Assembly (NCBI GenBank): GCA_903925515.1
Contig: CAIYFP010000269.1
Coordinates: forward strand, 1-9,468
Direction: 5' to 3'
DNA: 9,468 nt
Source: an uncultured Verrucomicrobiota bacterium
GTDB lineage: Bacteria; Verrucomicrobiota; Verrucomicrobiia; Limisphaerales; UBA9464
In this document: positions 1-6,100 of the stretch, piece by piece
Numbering within the stretch: the stretch's first letter is position 1
Layout of the letters: the number at the start of each line of letters is the position of its first letter
Notes under the pieces: model-generated
Seen by the model: only the letters and a program-made list of their open reading frames with translations
What the model was told of the DNA's origin: nothing
Databases searched by the model: none
Position numbers and translations under genes: made by a program

Positions 1-1076
1 CTCCGCGAGACGAGCCGCGCGTCACGACGATCCTGCGGCGCGGCGACTGGCTGAAGCCAGGCAAGGCCGTGGAGGCGGGCGTGCCGGCGTTCCTGCATCC
101 GATGCGTGCCGACGGGGGAACGGGGCGCTTGGCGTTTGCACGGTGGCTGGTGGACCGTCGTTCGCCAACGACGGCGCGGGCGGTGGTGAACCGGGTCTGG
201 CAGCAATACTTTGGGCGCGGCCTGGTGGAGACGCCGGAGGACCTTGGCCTCCAGGCGCCCGCGCCCAGCCACCCGGCGTTGCTCGACTGGCTCGCCGTCG
301 AGTTCATGGACCGCGGTTGGTCCATGAAGGAGCTGCATCGCCTCATCGTGTCGTCGGCCACCTACCGGCAATCGAGCCGCGTGTCTCCCGAGTCGTGGCA
401 GCGCGATCCCCTCAACCAGCATCTCGGGCGCGCCCCCCGCCTCCGCGTGGAGGGCGAGATCGTCCGAGACATCGCGCTTGCCAGCAGCGGCCTCCTCAAT
501 CCCGCGCTCGGCGGCCCCGGGCTCTTTGCCCCGGCGCCCGACTTCCTCTTCAAGCCCCCCGCGAGCTACGGGCCGTTCGAGTGGGTCGAGGAAAAGGGGA
601 CCAATCGTCACCGGCGCGCCCTCTACACCTTCCGCCGCCGTTCCACCCCGTTTCCGGCGTTGCAGAACTTCGACGTGCCCAACGCCGACTTCTCGTGCGT
701 GCGCCGCTCCCGTTCCAACACGCCCTTGCAGGCCCTCACCACGCTGAACGAGACCCTGTTCGTCGAGGCCGCCCAAGCCCTTGCCCTGCGCGTCCTGCGC
801 GAGGCCGGGCCCGACGACGACCGTCGCATCGCCCATGCCTTCCGGCTTGTGCTGGGCCGGGCGCCGACGGCGTCGGAGAAGGCAGACATGCAGAGCCTGA
901 TGCGGCGACAGAAGCAGCGGCTCGCCGATGGCTGGCTCAGCGCCCGCGAGATCGCCACCGGCGGCAAGGACTTCCCGGCAAACCTTCCCCCGGACACCAA
1001 CCCCGCCCAGCTCGCCGCCTACACCGCCGCCGCGCGCGTGCTCCTGAACCTCGACGAAACCCTCACCCGCGAATGA
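1..1076 (+). CDS. PSD1 / DUF1553 domain protein, C-terminal part (5' end cut by window)
   Basis: The reading frame is open from position 3, so the GTG at 69 is internal and about 357 C-terminal residues are visible. The opening residues read RRGDWLKPGKAVEAGVPAFL, the usual entry into the PSD1 (DUF1553) domain. Further family marks are the ARWLVDRRSPTTARAVVNRVWQQ segment (split here: ARWLVDR, then NRVWQQYFGRGLV), ELHRLIVSSATYRQSS, RSRSNTPLQALTTLN and the closing ARVLLNLDETLTRE. Family members usually carry a PSCyt1 cytochrome-like and a DUF1549 domain before this point, which would lie outside the window. The role is not established; the family is exported and expanded in Planctomycetota and Verrucomicrobiota, often next to DUF1501 genes and glycan-related loci. 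The next gene starts 4 nt after the stop, so the two are almost certainly co-transcribed. The family call is secure; the function is not. Confidence 0.93.
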   Translation, partial: PRDEPRVTTILRRGDWLKPGKAVEAGVPAFLHPMRADGGTGRLAFARWLVDRRSPTTARAVVNRVWQQYFGRGLVETPEDLGLQAPAPSHPALLDWLAVEFMDRGWSMKELHRLIVSSATYRQSSRVSPESWQRDPLNQHLGRAPRLRVEGEIVRDIALASSGLLNPALGGPGLFAPAPDFLFKPPASYGPFEWVEEKGTNRHRRALYTFRRRSTPFPALQNFDVPNADFSCVRRSRSNTPLQALTTLNETLFVEAAQALALRVLREAGPDDDRRIAHAFRLVLGRAPTASEKADMQSLMRRQKQRLADGWLSAREIATGGKDFPANLPPDTNPAQLAAYTAAARVLLNLDETLTRE

Positions 1077-1080
1077 TCCC

Positions 1081-2541
1081 ATGAACCGCATCTCCCCCGC
1101 CGCGGAGGCGGCCGCGCTCCATCGCCAGCTTGTGACCCGGCGCTGGTTCTTCCAGCAATGCGGCGTGGGCCTTGGCACGCTCGCCCTGCACCATCTCATG
1201 GCGGACCGCGCCGTCGCCGGAAGGCCCGCCGTGGCCGGCGGCGTGTCGGCCGCGAACCCGTTGGCGCCGCGCGCCCCCCACTTCGCGCCCCGTGCGAAGC
1301 GCGTTATATTCCTCTTCCAGGCTGGCGCGCCCAGTCACCTTGAGTTGTTCGATCACAAGCCGGAGCTGACGAAGTGGAACGGCAAGCTCCCGCCGCCCAG
1401 CCTGCTGGAGGGGTACCGCGCCGCCTTCATCAACCCCAGCTCCACGCTGCTCGGGCCCAAGTTCAAGTTCGCGCGCCACGGCCGCTCCGGCATCGAGCTG
1501 TCCGAGTTGCTCCCCCATCTCGCCACCGTGGCCGACGACCTTTGCATCGTGAGGTCGATGCACACGGACGCCTTCAACCACGCCCCGGCACAGATCTTCA
1601 TGTCCACCGGCTCCCAGCAGTTCGGGCGGCCATCGCTCGGGGCATGGACCACCTACGGCCTCGGAAGCGAGGGCAGCGACCTGCCCGCGTACGTCGTGTT
1701 CTCGACTGGTTCCAAGGGCCCATCGGGCGGGAGCTCCAACTGGGGCGCCGGCTTCCTGCCCACGCCGCATGGCGGGACGTTGTTCCGGACCGGTGGCGAA
1801 CCCGTCTTGTTCCTTGGCAACCCCATGGGCGTCGATGCTGCGCTGCAACGCGACTCCCTCGACGTCATCCAACGGATGAATGCACGGCGGCTGGGCGTGG
1901 TGGGCGACCCGGAGATCGCCGCGCGCATCTCCGCCTACGAGATGGCCTACCGCATGCAATCCAGCGCGCCCGACCTGATGGACCTGTCGCGCGAGTCGAG
2001 GGCCACTTTGGAGGCGTACGGGGCGGAGCCCGGGAAACCGACGTTCGCCAATGCGTGCTTGCTCGCCCGGCGTCTCGTCGAGCGCGGCGTCCGCTTCGTG
2101 CAGGTTTTCCATGAGGCATGGGACCAGCACGGGAGCCTCGTGGCCGACCTCAAGCGCAACTGCGCCAACACGGACCGACCCACCGCCGCCCTAATCCGCG
2201 ACCTGCGCCAGCGCGGCCTGCTCGAAGACACCCTCGTCGTGTGGGGCGGCGAGTTCGGTCGCACGCCCATGGTTCAGGGCGGCGACGACGGCCGTGACCA
2301 TCACCCGAACTGCTTCTCGATGTTGCTGGCAGGGGGCGGCATGAAGCCCGGCCACACCCACGGGGAGTCCGACGAGCTCGGCTTCAATGCCACGCGCGAC
2401 AAGGTCCACGTCCACGACCTCAACGCCACCATCCTCCACGTCCTCGGCTTCGACCACACCCGCCTAACCTACCGGTTCCAAGGCCGTGACTTCCGGCTCA
2501 CCGACGTCCACGGCGAGGTCGTGCACAAGCTGGTTGCCTGA
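1081..2541 (+). CDS. DUF1501 domain protein (exported, Tat-like N-terminus)
   Basis: A complete 486-residue protein of normal length for the DUF1501 family, which I recall as placed in the alkaline-phosphatase/sulfatase-like group. Residues 19-25 read TRRWFFQ and are followed by a hydrophobic stretch (about 27-40), as in twin-arginine export signals, though the h-region is short. Family marks are AKRVIFLFQAGAPSHLELFD (72-91), HTDAFNHAPAQ (161-171), VFHEAWDQHG (342-351), the WGGEFGRTP motif (388-396), GRDHHPNCFSMLLAGGG (404-420) and a C-terminal HDLNATILHVLGFD. The conserved Asp and His residues suggest a metal-binding hydrolase fold, but no substrate is known. The ATG lies 4 nt after the PSD1 stop and has no clear Shine-Dalgarno sequence, so translation is probably coupled to the upstream gene. 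The start fits the family N-terminus. The family call is secure. Confidence 0.94.
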   Translation: MNRISPAAEAAALHRQLVTRRWFFQQCGVGLGTLALHHLMADRAVAGRPAVAGGVSAANPLAPRAPHFAPRAKRVIFLFQAGAPSHLELFDHKPELTKWNGKLPPPSLLEGYRAAFINPSSTLLGPKFKFARHGRSGIELSELLPHLATVADDLCIVRSMHTDAFNHAPAQIFMSTGSQQFGRPSLGAWTTYGLGSEGSDLPAYVVFSTGSKGPSGGSSNWGAGFLPTPHGGTLFRTGGEPVLFLGNPMGVDAALQRDSLDVIQRMNARRLGVVGDPEIAARISAYEMAYRMQSSAPDLMDLSRESRATLEAYGAEPGKPTFANACLLARRLVERGVRFVQVFHEAWDQHGSLVADLKRNCANTDRPTAALIRDLRQRGLLEDTLVVWGGEFGRTPMVQGGDDGRDHHPNCFSMLLAGGGMKPGHTHGESDELGFNATRDKVHVHDLNATILHVLGFDHTRLTYRFQGRDFRLTDVHGEVVHKLVA

Positions 2542-2543
2542 CC

Positions 2544-2629
2544 CGAGTCGATGCGATGGGGACGGGCGGGCTTCGGGCAGACGGGCTTCCGTCGCGTGAC
2601 ACGCCGTCTGGAAGGCGGAGTGCGACTCG
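2544..2629 (+). other. Branched inverted-repeat structure just after the DUF1501 stop
   Basis: CGAGTCG (2544-2550) is an exact reverse complement of CGACTCG (2623-2629). The enclosed 72 nt contain GACGG-gctt-CCGTC (2580-2593) and a weaker CGCC/GGCG pair (2602-2605 with 2614-2617). It begins 3 nt after the DUF1501 stop, so a 3'-end or terminator role is possible, but no T-run follows it. The pairing was found by eye; stability was not calculated. Confidence 0.3.
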
Positions 2630-2777
2630 TGCCATGGCCTTCGATTAGCCAAGATTGACGCAACGACCGCGCCCGCGCAGCGAGCGCCAGCGTGGGGCAA
2701 GAACTCCGAGCGCGGACCTGCCATGGCGCGAGCCATCCCCTGTAAGGTGGCAAGGTCGCCCCAAGCCGCGTCATGAC

Positions 2778-2885
2778 CCCGGCACCTCATGTCCACCCAG
2801 CCGCCTCGGGGAGGGAACCCCTTACCGCGAACAGCATGGGGACATGGAATTACCCTTGCCGAAACGATGAGGTGATCGTCTCGGG
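2778..2885 (+). other. Nested inverted repeats, possible structured RNA element
   Basis: CACCTCAT (2783-2790) pairs exactly with ATGAGGTG (2867-2874). CATGTCC (2788-2794) pairs exactly with GGACATG (2840-2846); the two left arms overlap by three bases, so full pairing of one limits the other. An inner GGGG/CCCC pair (2808-2811 with 2818-2821) and an outer CCCG/CGGG pair (2778-2781 with 2882-2885) can also form. The element lies upstream of the gene starting near 2972. No known riboswitch class was recognised. Confidence 0.3.
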
Positions 2886-2971
2886 ACGCCCGTGCATCAC
2901 CATGAAGAAAAAGTCGCGCCAGGAATTGGCCACACCCTTGACGCGCGCAGTGCATCGATCCTGTTGGTGGG

Positions 2972-4213
2972 GTGCCCAACGGATACCACGACGCCTCAGC
3001 GTCATACCCAAACCCAAGCCGCGGCCCGATCCCAGGGCTGTCCTCGGACGAACCCCCAACCCAACTGCTCGTTCCCATCTACCTAACATCTCGCAGGCGA
3101 TCTTCCTTCCTTGCTGGCATCCTCGCCTCGCTTCTCGGCTCCGGCCTTGCCGGGGCCATCCATGGCGCGGAACCCCTGGCTCATCGCATTTCGGGAACGG
3201 TGGACCTCTGGTGGCTGGAGAGCGGGGTTGAGCATTTTGGTCCACATCCAATCACGGGCCACCTTGCTGCGCACGGCCGCAACCGATTCTCGGCGGTCAC
3301 CGCCCATGGCCGATCCAGTCCTGTCAAGGACGCCCTGATCTATTCCACAGACGGCACCGATGCCCTCGTGATCTCTGCCAGGCCGGAGTTTCTTGAACTG
3401 GCACAACGCTTCGAGCCGAACACCATGGTCGGGTTCGGATTCGTTACAGCCGGGCCGCTACCGCGTCACTCTGATCCGTCCGTCCCCGTGGATGACGTCC
3501 AACTCATCGCGCTCGCCCTGCGTCTCTTCGCCGCCGAAGCGTCCGAACCCGCCCTGCGGGATGATATCTATGCCCTGAACCTGATAAGGAAGTCGCCTCT
3601 TCTCCCCGCCGACGGGCTTCCCCGCAGCGCATATCGAATCAAGGCATACACCAATTCCACGACAAGGCTGTCCTTGCACGTGGAAGCCATGTTCCCCGGC
3701 TCAGGAACCCACCGTGAGGAAAAGTACGAATATGCCTATCCCGGACCATTCATGAAGCCCGGCTACGTCGGGTTTGCGCTTCACCTGGCCGGAACCAAGG
3801 GCGTCCCATCGACGCTTCGCATCGATTCCACAAACTACGTGCCCCGACAATCCACCGATGTCCAAGGGGCACCTTACGATAGCCTTCAGCCCACGGAAGC
3901 CTATCAGGTTGCCCTAACCTTGTCGAAGGATGGCGATGCCGCAGAGCCCACGAGGCTGGCGATGCAACCCTTGAAGCTCGCGGAAATCAACGATCACCGG
4001 CATGCGGACACCGGGGTCCGTGCGACAGGCATCCGCCTCGCCAGCACGAATGCATGGCCCGGTCGCCAAAGCCGGGAATTCGAGGCCACCTCCGAGGATG
4101 CCGCCCGCAAGGCCGGATCGGGACGGAAATTCCGGTGGATCTTCGCGTTCATGGTCGTGGCCAGTGCCATGGTCATTTGGATTTTCGGGAGGCGGGAAAT
4201 CCCGAGGACCTGA
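2972..4213 (+). CDS. Unrecognised exported protein with C-terminal membrane anchor
   Basis: I do not recognise the family. Counting from the GTG at 2972 the product is 413 residues. A signal peptide sits unusually deep: RRR at 41-43, a hydrophobic core at about 46-62 and a likely cleavage near AIHGA at 62-66. A single membrane span follows at about 389-405, flanked by GRKFR and GRREIPRT. The 320-residue region between them should therefore be extracytoplasmic and held in the membrane by its C-terminus. It has no cysteine and shows no catalytic motif; VDLWWLESG and KYEYAYPGPFMKPGYVGFAL are the most distinctive strings. An in-frame TGA lies at 2939, and no ATG, GTG or TTG exists between 2972 and the signal peptide, so either residues 1-40 are real, a rare start such as CTG at 3065 is used, or the 5' end is damaged. 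GTG 2972 has no good ribosome site. Confidence 0.7.
   Translation: MPNGYHDASASYPNPSRGPIPGLSSDEPPTQLLVPIYLTSRRRSSFLAGILASLLGSGLAGAIHGAEPLAHRISGTVDLWWLESGVEHFGPHPITGHLAAHGRNRFSAVTAHGRSSPVKDALIYSTDGTDALVISARPEFLELAQRFEPNTMVGFGFVTAGPLPRHSDPSVPVDDVQLIALALRLFAAEASEPALRDDIYALNLIRKSPLLPADGLPRSAYRIKAYTNSTTRLSLHVEAMFPGSGTHREEKYEYAYPGPFMKPGYVGFALHLAGTKGVPSTLRIDSTNYVPRQSTDVQGAPYDSLQPTEAYQVALTLSKDGDAAEPTRLAMQPLKLAEINDHRHADTGVRATGIRLASTNAWPGRQSREFEATSEDAARKAGSGRKFRWIFAFMVVASAMVIWIFGRREIPRT
4185..4205 (+). other. Short inverted repeat at the 3' end of the anchored-protein gene
   Basis: TCGGGA (4185-4190) and TCCCGA (4200-4205) are exact reverse complements separated by nine bases, ending just before the TGA at 4211-4213. 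There is no T-run, so termination here is unlikely to be intrinsic. It is short enough to be chance. Confidence 0.2.
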
Positions 4214-4230
4214 GCCGATTCTCTCGTTCC

Positions 4231-4272
4231 CAAGGCAAGCAAACAGCCCAACAGACAAACAAAGGATACAAA
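4231..4272 (+). promoter_or_regulatory. A/C-rich unstructured leader with AAAGGA ribosome site
   Basis: The 42 bases before the ATG at 4273 hold 23 A, 11 C, 7 G and one T, in sharp contrast with the GC-rich surroundings. Such a leader has little pairing potential and should leave the ribosome site open. AAAGGA at 4261-4266 lies six bases before the ATG and is the best Shine-Dalgarno match in the window together with the one at 6092. This fixes the start of the cysteine-rich gene and rules out the upstream in-frame ATG at 4054. A promoter may lie within 4214-4230 or in the end of the previous gene, but no clear boxes are seen. Confidence 0.65.
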
Positions 4273-4671
4273 ATGACAAGGCAACTAACATGCATGCTCG
4301 TCGTGGGCATGGCCATCTCCGCGGCCATGGCCTCGACATCGAAGAGCAGGCTCGACAAGTACCAGGTGGTCCGGAACTCCGGCACGGTGAAGGCCGCGTG
4401 CAGCAAGCGCCCCGGGGCGTCGAGCTGGTACTGCACCGTGGAATACACGCGAAGCCGCGTTTGCGAGCCGGGTGATGGCTCCTGCTCGCCGGGGGACGAG
4501 ACCGTCACGACCGAGGCCGCGTGCTCAAAGAGGCCGCCTCGCGTCGGATGGAGGATCAAGGCCACCAGAGGGCCCGGAGGCTTCACCGGGGCCATTGAGT
4601 GCGAGCGCGCCCCAGGAGAGACGTGCGACGACCGAATCTACTCGTGCACGCACGTCTCGTTGCCGAGGTAG
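4273..4671 (+). CDS. Small secreted cysteine-rich protein with two tandem four-cysteine modules
   Basis: The ATG at 4273 is preceded by a clear AAAGGA site and gives a 132-residue protein. Residues 1-20 form a signal peptide (MTRQ, then a hydrophobic stretch ending AISAAMAS). The mature part contains eight cysteines, at 43, 54, 64, 71, 84, 110, 118 and 125. They fall into two modules with the same opening, AACSKRP (41-47 and 82-88), and the same closing C-x6-C (VCEPGDGSC and TCDDRIYSC); the second module has a longer gap between its first and second cysteine. The product is probably folded by four disulphides outside the cytoplasm. I do not recognise the family. It is followed 105 nt later by a MauE/DoxX-like redox membrane protein, which suggests assisted disulphide formation (inference). 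It could be a structural, signalling or toxin-like protein; nothing decides among these. Confidence 0.82.
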   Translation: MTRQLTCMLVVGMAISAAMASTSKSRLDKYQVVRNSGTVKAACSKRPGASSWYCTVEYTRSRVCEPGDGSCSPGDETVTTEAACSKRPPRVGWRIKATRGPGGFTGAIECERAPGETCDDRIYSCTHVSLPR

Positions 4672-4717
4672 CGATGTTGCCCAAGCCATGCCATGCCGAG
4701 GCCCATGGACAACCCGG

Positions 4718-4742
4718 GGCAAGGCGGAGAACGCCTGCCTTG
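4718..4742. repeat. Palindromic intergenic element, copy 1
   Basis: GGCAAGGCGG (4718-4727) is followed after three bases by ACGCCTGCCTTG (4731-4742). The halves can form a stem of eight pairs with one bulged A (GGC-A-AGGCG with CGCCT-GCC, loop GAGAA). Both halves recur exactly at 8886-8921. It lies in the 105-nt gap between the cysteine-rich gene and the MauE-like gene and could partly terminate or stabilise the transcript. No T-run follows. Confidence 0.5.
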
Positions 4743-4776
4743 ATGCGGTTGTGAAGGCCTCATTCATCAAGCCAAA

Positions 4777-5253
4777 ATGAACCCTGTCACCGTTGGCGCG
4801 GTATTGCTTGTTGCCACCGCACTTGCCAAGGCGCTTGGCGCCTCGATGGAGCACGTTCTCCTTGGCCAACCCTTGCGGGAGCTTGGCGCGGTAACGTACC
4901 GGCAGGCCCTGATCGGCACCGCGGTCATCGAACTGGCTGTTGGAACCTTTCTCTTGTCCAGCCGCCGCAGTGATGGCCAAGGCCGCATCCTAACGGCGCT
5001 GGTCGCATCGTTCTGGGCCTATCGAATCGCCGCTCTGGCCGCCGGGATCGAGGGCCCCTGCCCATGCCTTGGCAACATGTGGCACTGGGCCTCCGTGTCG
5101 CCCGAGGCCGTCAACTGGCTGGGATGGGGGGTACTGTTCGCGCTTACCATTTGCGCCGCGATGTCCATCCGGCGGGCTGATCCCACGACGCTTGCAAGCG
5201 CCTGCGCATGCCCTGCGGATGAAGCCGCCCCCTCGGCACCAAAAGCCAAATGA
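4777..5253 (+). CDS. MauE/DoxX-like four-helix redox-associated membrane protein
   Basis: A 158-residue protein with four predicted membrane spans at about 4-22, 43-62, 71-90 and 112-131. Between spans 3 and 4 lies GPCPCLGN (93-100), a C-x-C-x-G arrangement like that of MauE and related DoxX-family redox-associated membrane proteins. MauE is required for correct maturation of the disulphide-rich small subunit of methylamine dehydrogenase. A further Cys lies in span 4 (126) and a second C-x-C in the short tail (ACACP, 142-146). No methylamine dehydrogenase gene is present, so the likely client is another exported Cys-rich protein, plausibly the gene 105 nt upstream. The ATG at 4777 is the first start in the frame after a TGA; the ribosome site is poor. 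The stop overlaps the next start in an ATGA. The topology is clear and the family call is probable, but sequence similarity was judged by eye. Confidence 0.75.
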   Translation: MNPVTVGAVLLVATALAKALGASMEHVLLGQPLRELGAVTYRQALIGTAVIELAVGTFLLSSRRSDGQGRILTALVASFWAYRIAALAAGIEGPCPCLGNMWHWASVSPEAVNWLGWGVLFALTICAAMSIRRADPTTLASACACPADEAAPSAPKAK

Positions 5254-6089
5254 GCATGAATCCAAAGAAAGTCTGCCTTGGCAAATCCATGGCCTTCACG
5301 CTGGTGGAGCTGTTGGTGGTGTTTGCCATCCTGTCCATCCTCGTGGCGCTCGTGTTGCCGGTTGTCGCGACCGCAAGGGCCTCCGCGGCAAGGGGGCGTT
5401 GCATGGGCAATCACCGGCAGCTGGCGCTAGGGTGGAATCTTTACAGCACCGACGCCCATGGGGCGCTCCCATGGACCGTCGATGACGGCGACAATGTTCG
5501 CTTCACGAACTGGGTGGCCGGGCACCTTCGGGTGCCCGCCGAGGAACGTGACACGCGGCTCCTCGTGAATCCGTCCCGAAGCCTTCTGGCGCCCTATGTT
5601 GGCTCGGCTTCGACCTACAAGTGCCCTTCGGACCGCAGCCGCCTTGCACGCAGCGTATCCATGAACAATAGACTCAACCCGGTCCGTGTCGTGGGTGAGG
5701 TCCTCGCCATAGGTGGTCATGGAACCAACTTTATGGTTTATCGCCGCCAGCAGGAAATCAGTTCCCCAAGCACCGTCTTCGTGACGCTGGACGAGCGCAT
5801 GGACAGCATCAACGAGGCAAACTTCGCGTGTGACCTTAGCAACACGGGGAGCCTCGATGGAAATGGAACCCCGACGCCCTATTGGTGGCTGGACACCCCG
5901 GCATCGTATCATTCGGCAGGCGTGGTCTTGGACTTCGCGGACGGGCACGTGGAGCACCACCGATGGGCCCATGCGACGACGCTCGGTCCCATGGGCGTGA
6001 CGGGATTTCGCCGGACCACCTCGAACGACAGGGACATTCGTTGGCTGCAAGAGAGGGCCGCGGAGCGAACGGGCCCGGCAAGCCCGTGA
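5250..6089 (+). CDS. Prepilin-like protein with H-X9-DG C-terminal motif
   Basis: A 279-residue protein with a class III leader: KSMA|FTLVELLVV (12-24), with the conserved Glu at position +5 of the mature protein and Ala instead of the usual Gly at -1, followed by a hydrophobic helix to about residue 40. RCMGNHRQLALGWNLYSTD (50-68) is the usual continuation in Verrucomicrobiota pseudopilin-like proteins. H221, nine residues, then D231-G232 gives the H-X9-DG motif of the prepilin-processing-associated C-terminal domain. These proteins are expected to be cleaved by a prepilin peptidase and sit in the envelope; their specific role is mostly unknown. The ATG at 5250 overlaps the MauE-like stop (ATGA), suggesting coupled translation; ATG 5256 is an alternative two codons in. 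No ribosome site is seen for either. Three cysteines follow the leader (51, 125, 194). Confidence 0.92.
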   Translation: MSMNPKKVCLGKSMAFTLVELLVVFAILSILVALVLPVVATARASAARGRCMGNHRQLALGWNLYSTDAHGALPWTVDDGDNVRFTNWVAGHLRVPAEERDTRLLVNPSRSLLAPYVGSASTYKCPSDRSRLARSVSMNNRLNPVRVVGEVLAIGGHGTNFMVYRRQQEISSPSTVFVTLDERMDSINEANFACDLSNTGSLDGNGTPTPYWWLDTPASYHSAGVVLDFADGHVEHHRWAHATTLGPMGVTGFRRTTSNDRDIRWLQERAAERTGPASP

Positions 6090-6091
6090 CT

Positions 6092-6095
6092 GGAG
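6092..6095 (+). promoter_or_regulatory. Ribosome binding site that fixes the GT2 start
   Basis: GGAG lies five bases before the ATG at 6101 and three bases after the pseudopilin stop at 6089. It supports 6101 over the longer open frame from 5882, which would overlap the pseudopilin gene by more than 200 nt, and over the internal ATGs at 6134 and 6143, which lack such a site. Confidence 0.7.
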
Positions 6096-6100
6096 CAAGC

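Larger units (their letters stand above)
2542..2971. other. Intergenic region, no credible gene, several inverted repeats
   Basis: Open frames here (for example 2773-3231 plus, or 2464-3078 minus) give low-complexity Arg/Pro-rich translations without any recognisable domain, and they run into the flanking genes in the wrong frame. What can be seen are inverted repeats at 2544-2629 and 2783-2874, listed separately, and two CCATGG palindromes (2632, 2721). No promoter with clear -35/-10 boxes was recognised. The ATG at 2902 followed by three Lys codons looks like a secreted-protein start, but its frame does not join the downstream signal peptide. Confidence 0.6.

Noticed and set aside
1063..2130. 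Long minus-strand open frame (355 codons) opposite DUF1501
   Set aside because: It lies wholly opposite a secure conserved gene and is a by-product of the GC-rich codon pattern; its translation shows no domain.
2544..2629. tRNA-like gene suggested by a 7-bp outer stem and 86-nt length
   Set aside because: There is no TTCGA-type T loop, no seven-base anticodon loop and no D-arm consensus.
2464..3078. Minus-strand open frame of 204 codons across the intergenic region
   Set aside because: It overlaps the ends of two plus-strand genes, and the translation has no recognisable motif, signal or normal composition.
2773..3231. Plus-strand open frame including an MKKK-like start at 2902
   Set aside because: The translation turns Arg/Pro-rich and overlaps the next gene's signal peptide in another frame; kept only as a note on the doubtful start of that gene.
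4130..4213. PEP-CTERM sorting signal at the end of the anchored protein
   Set aside because: A hydrophobic span and basic tail are present, but the PEP motif before the span is missing.
5882..6100. N-terminal extension of the GT2 frame back to 5882
   Set aside because: It would overlap the pseudopilin gene by more than 200 nt, and the clear GGAG site at 6092 supports the ATG at 6101.
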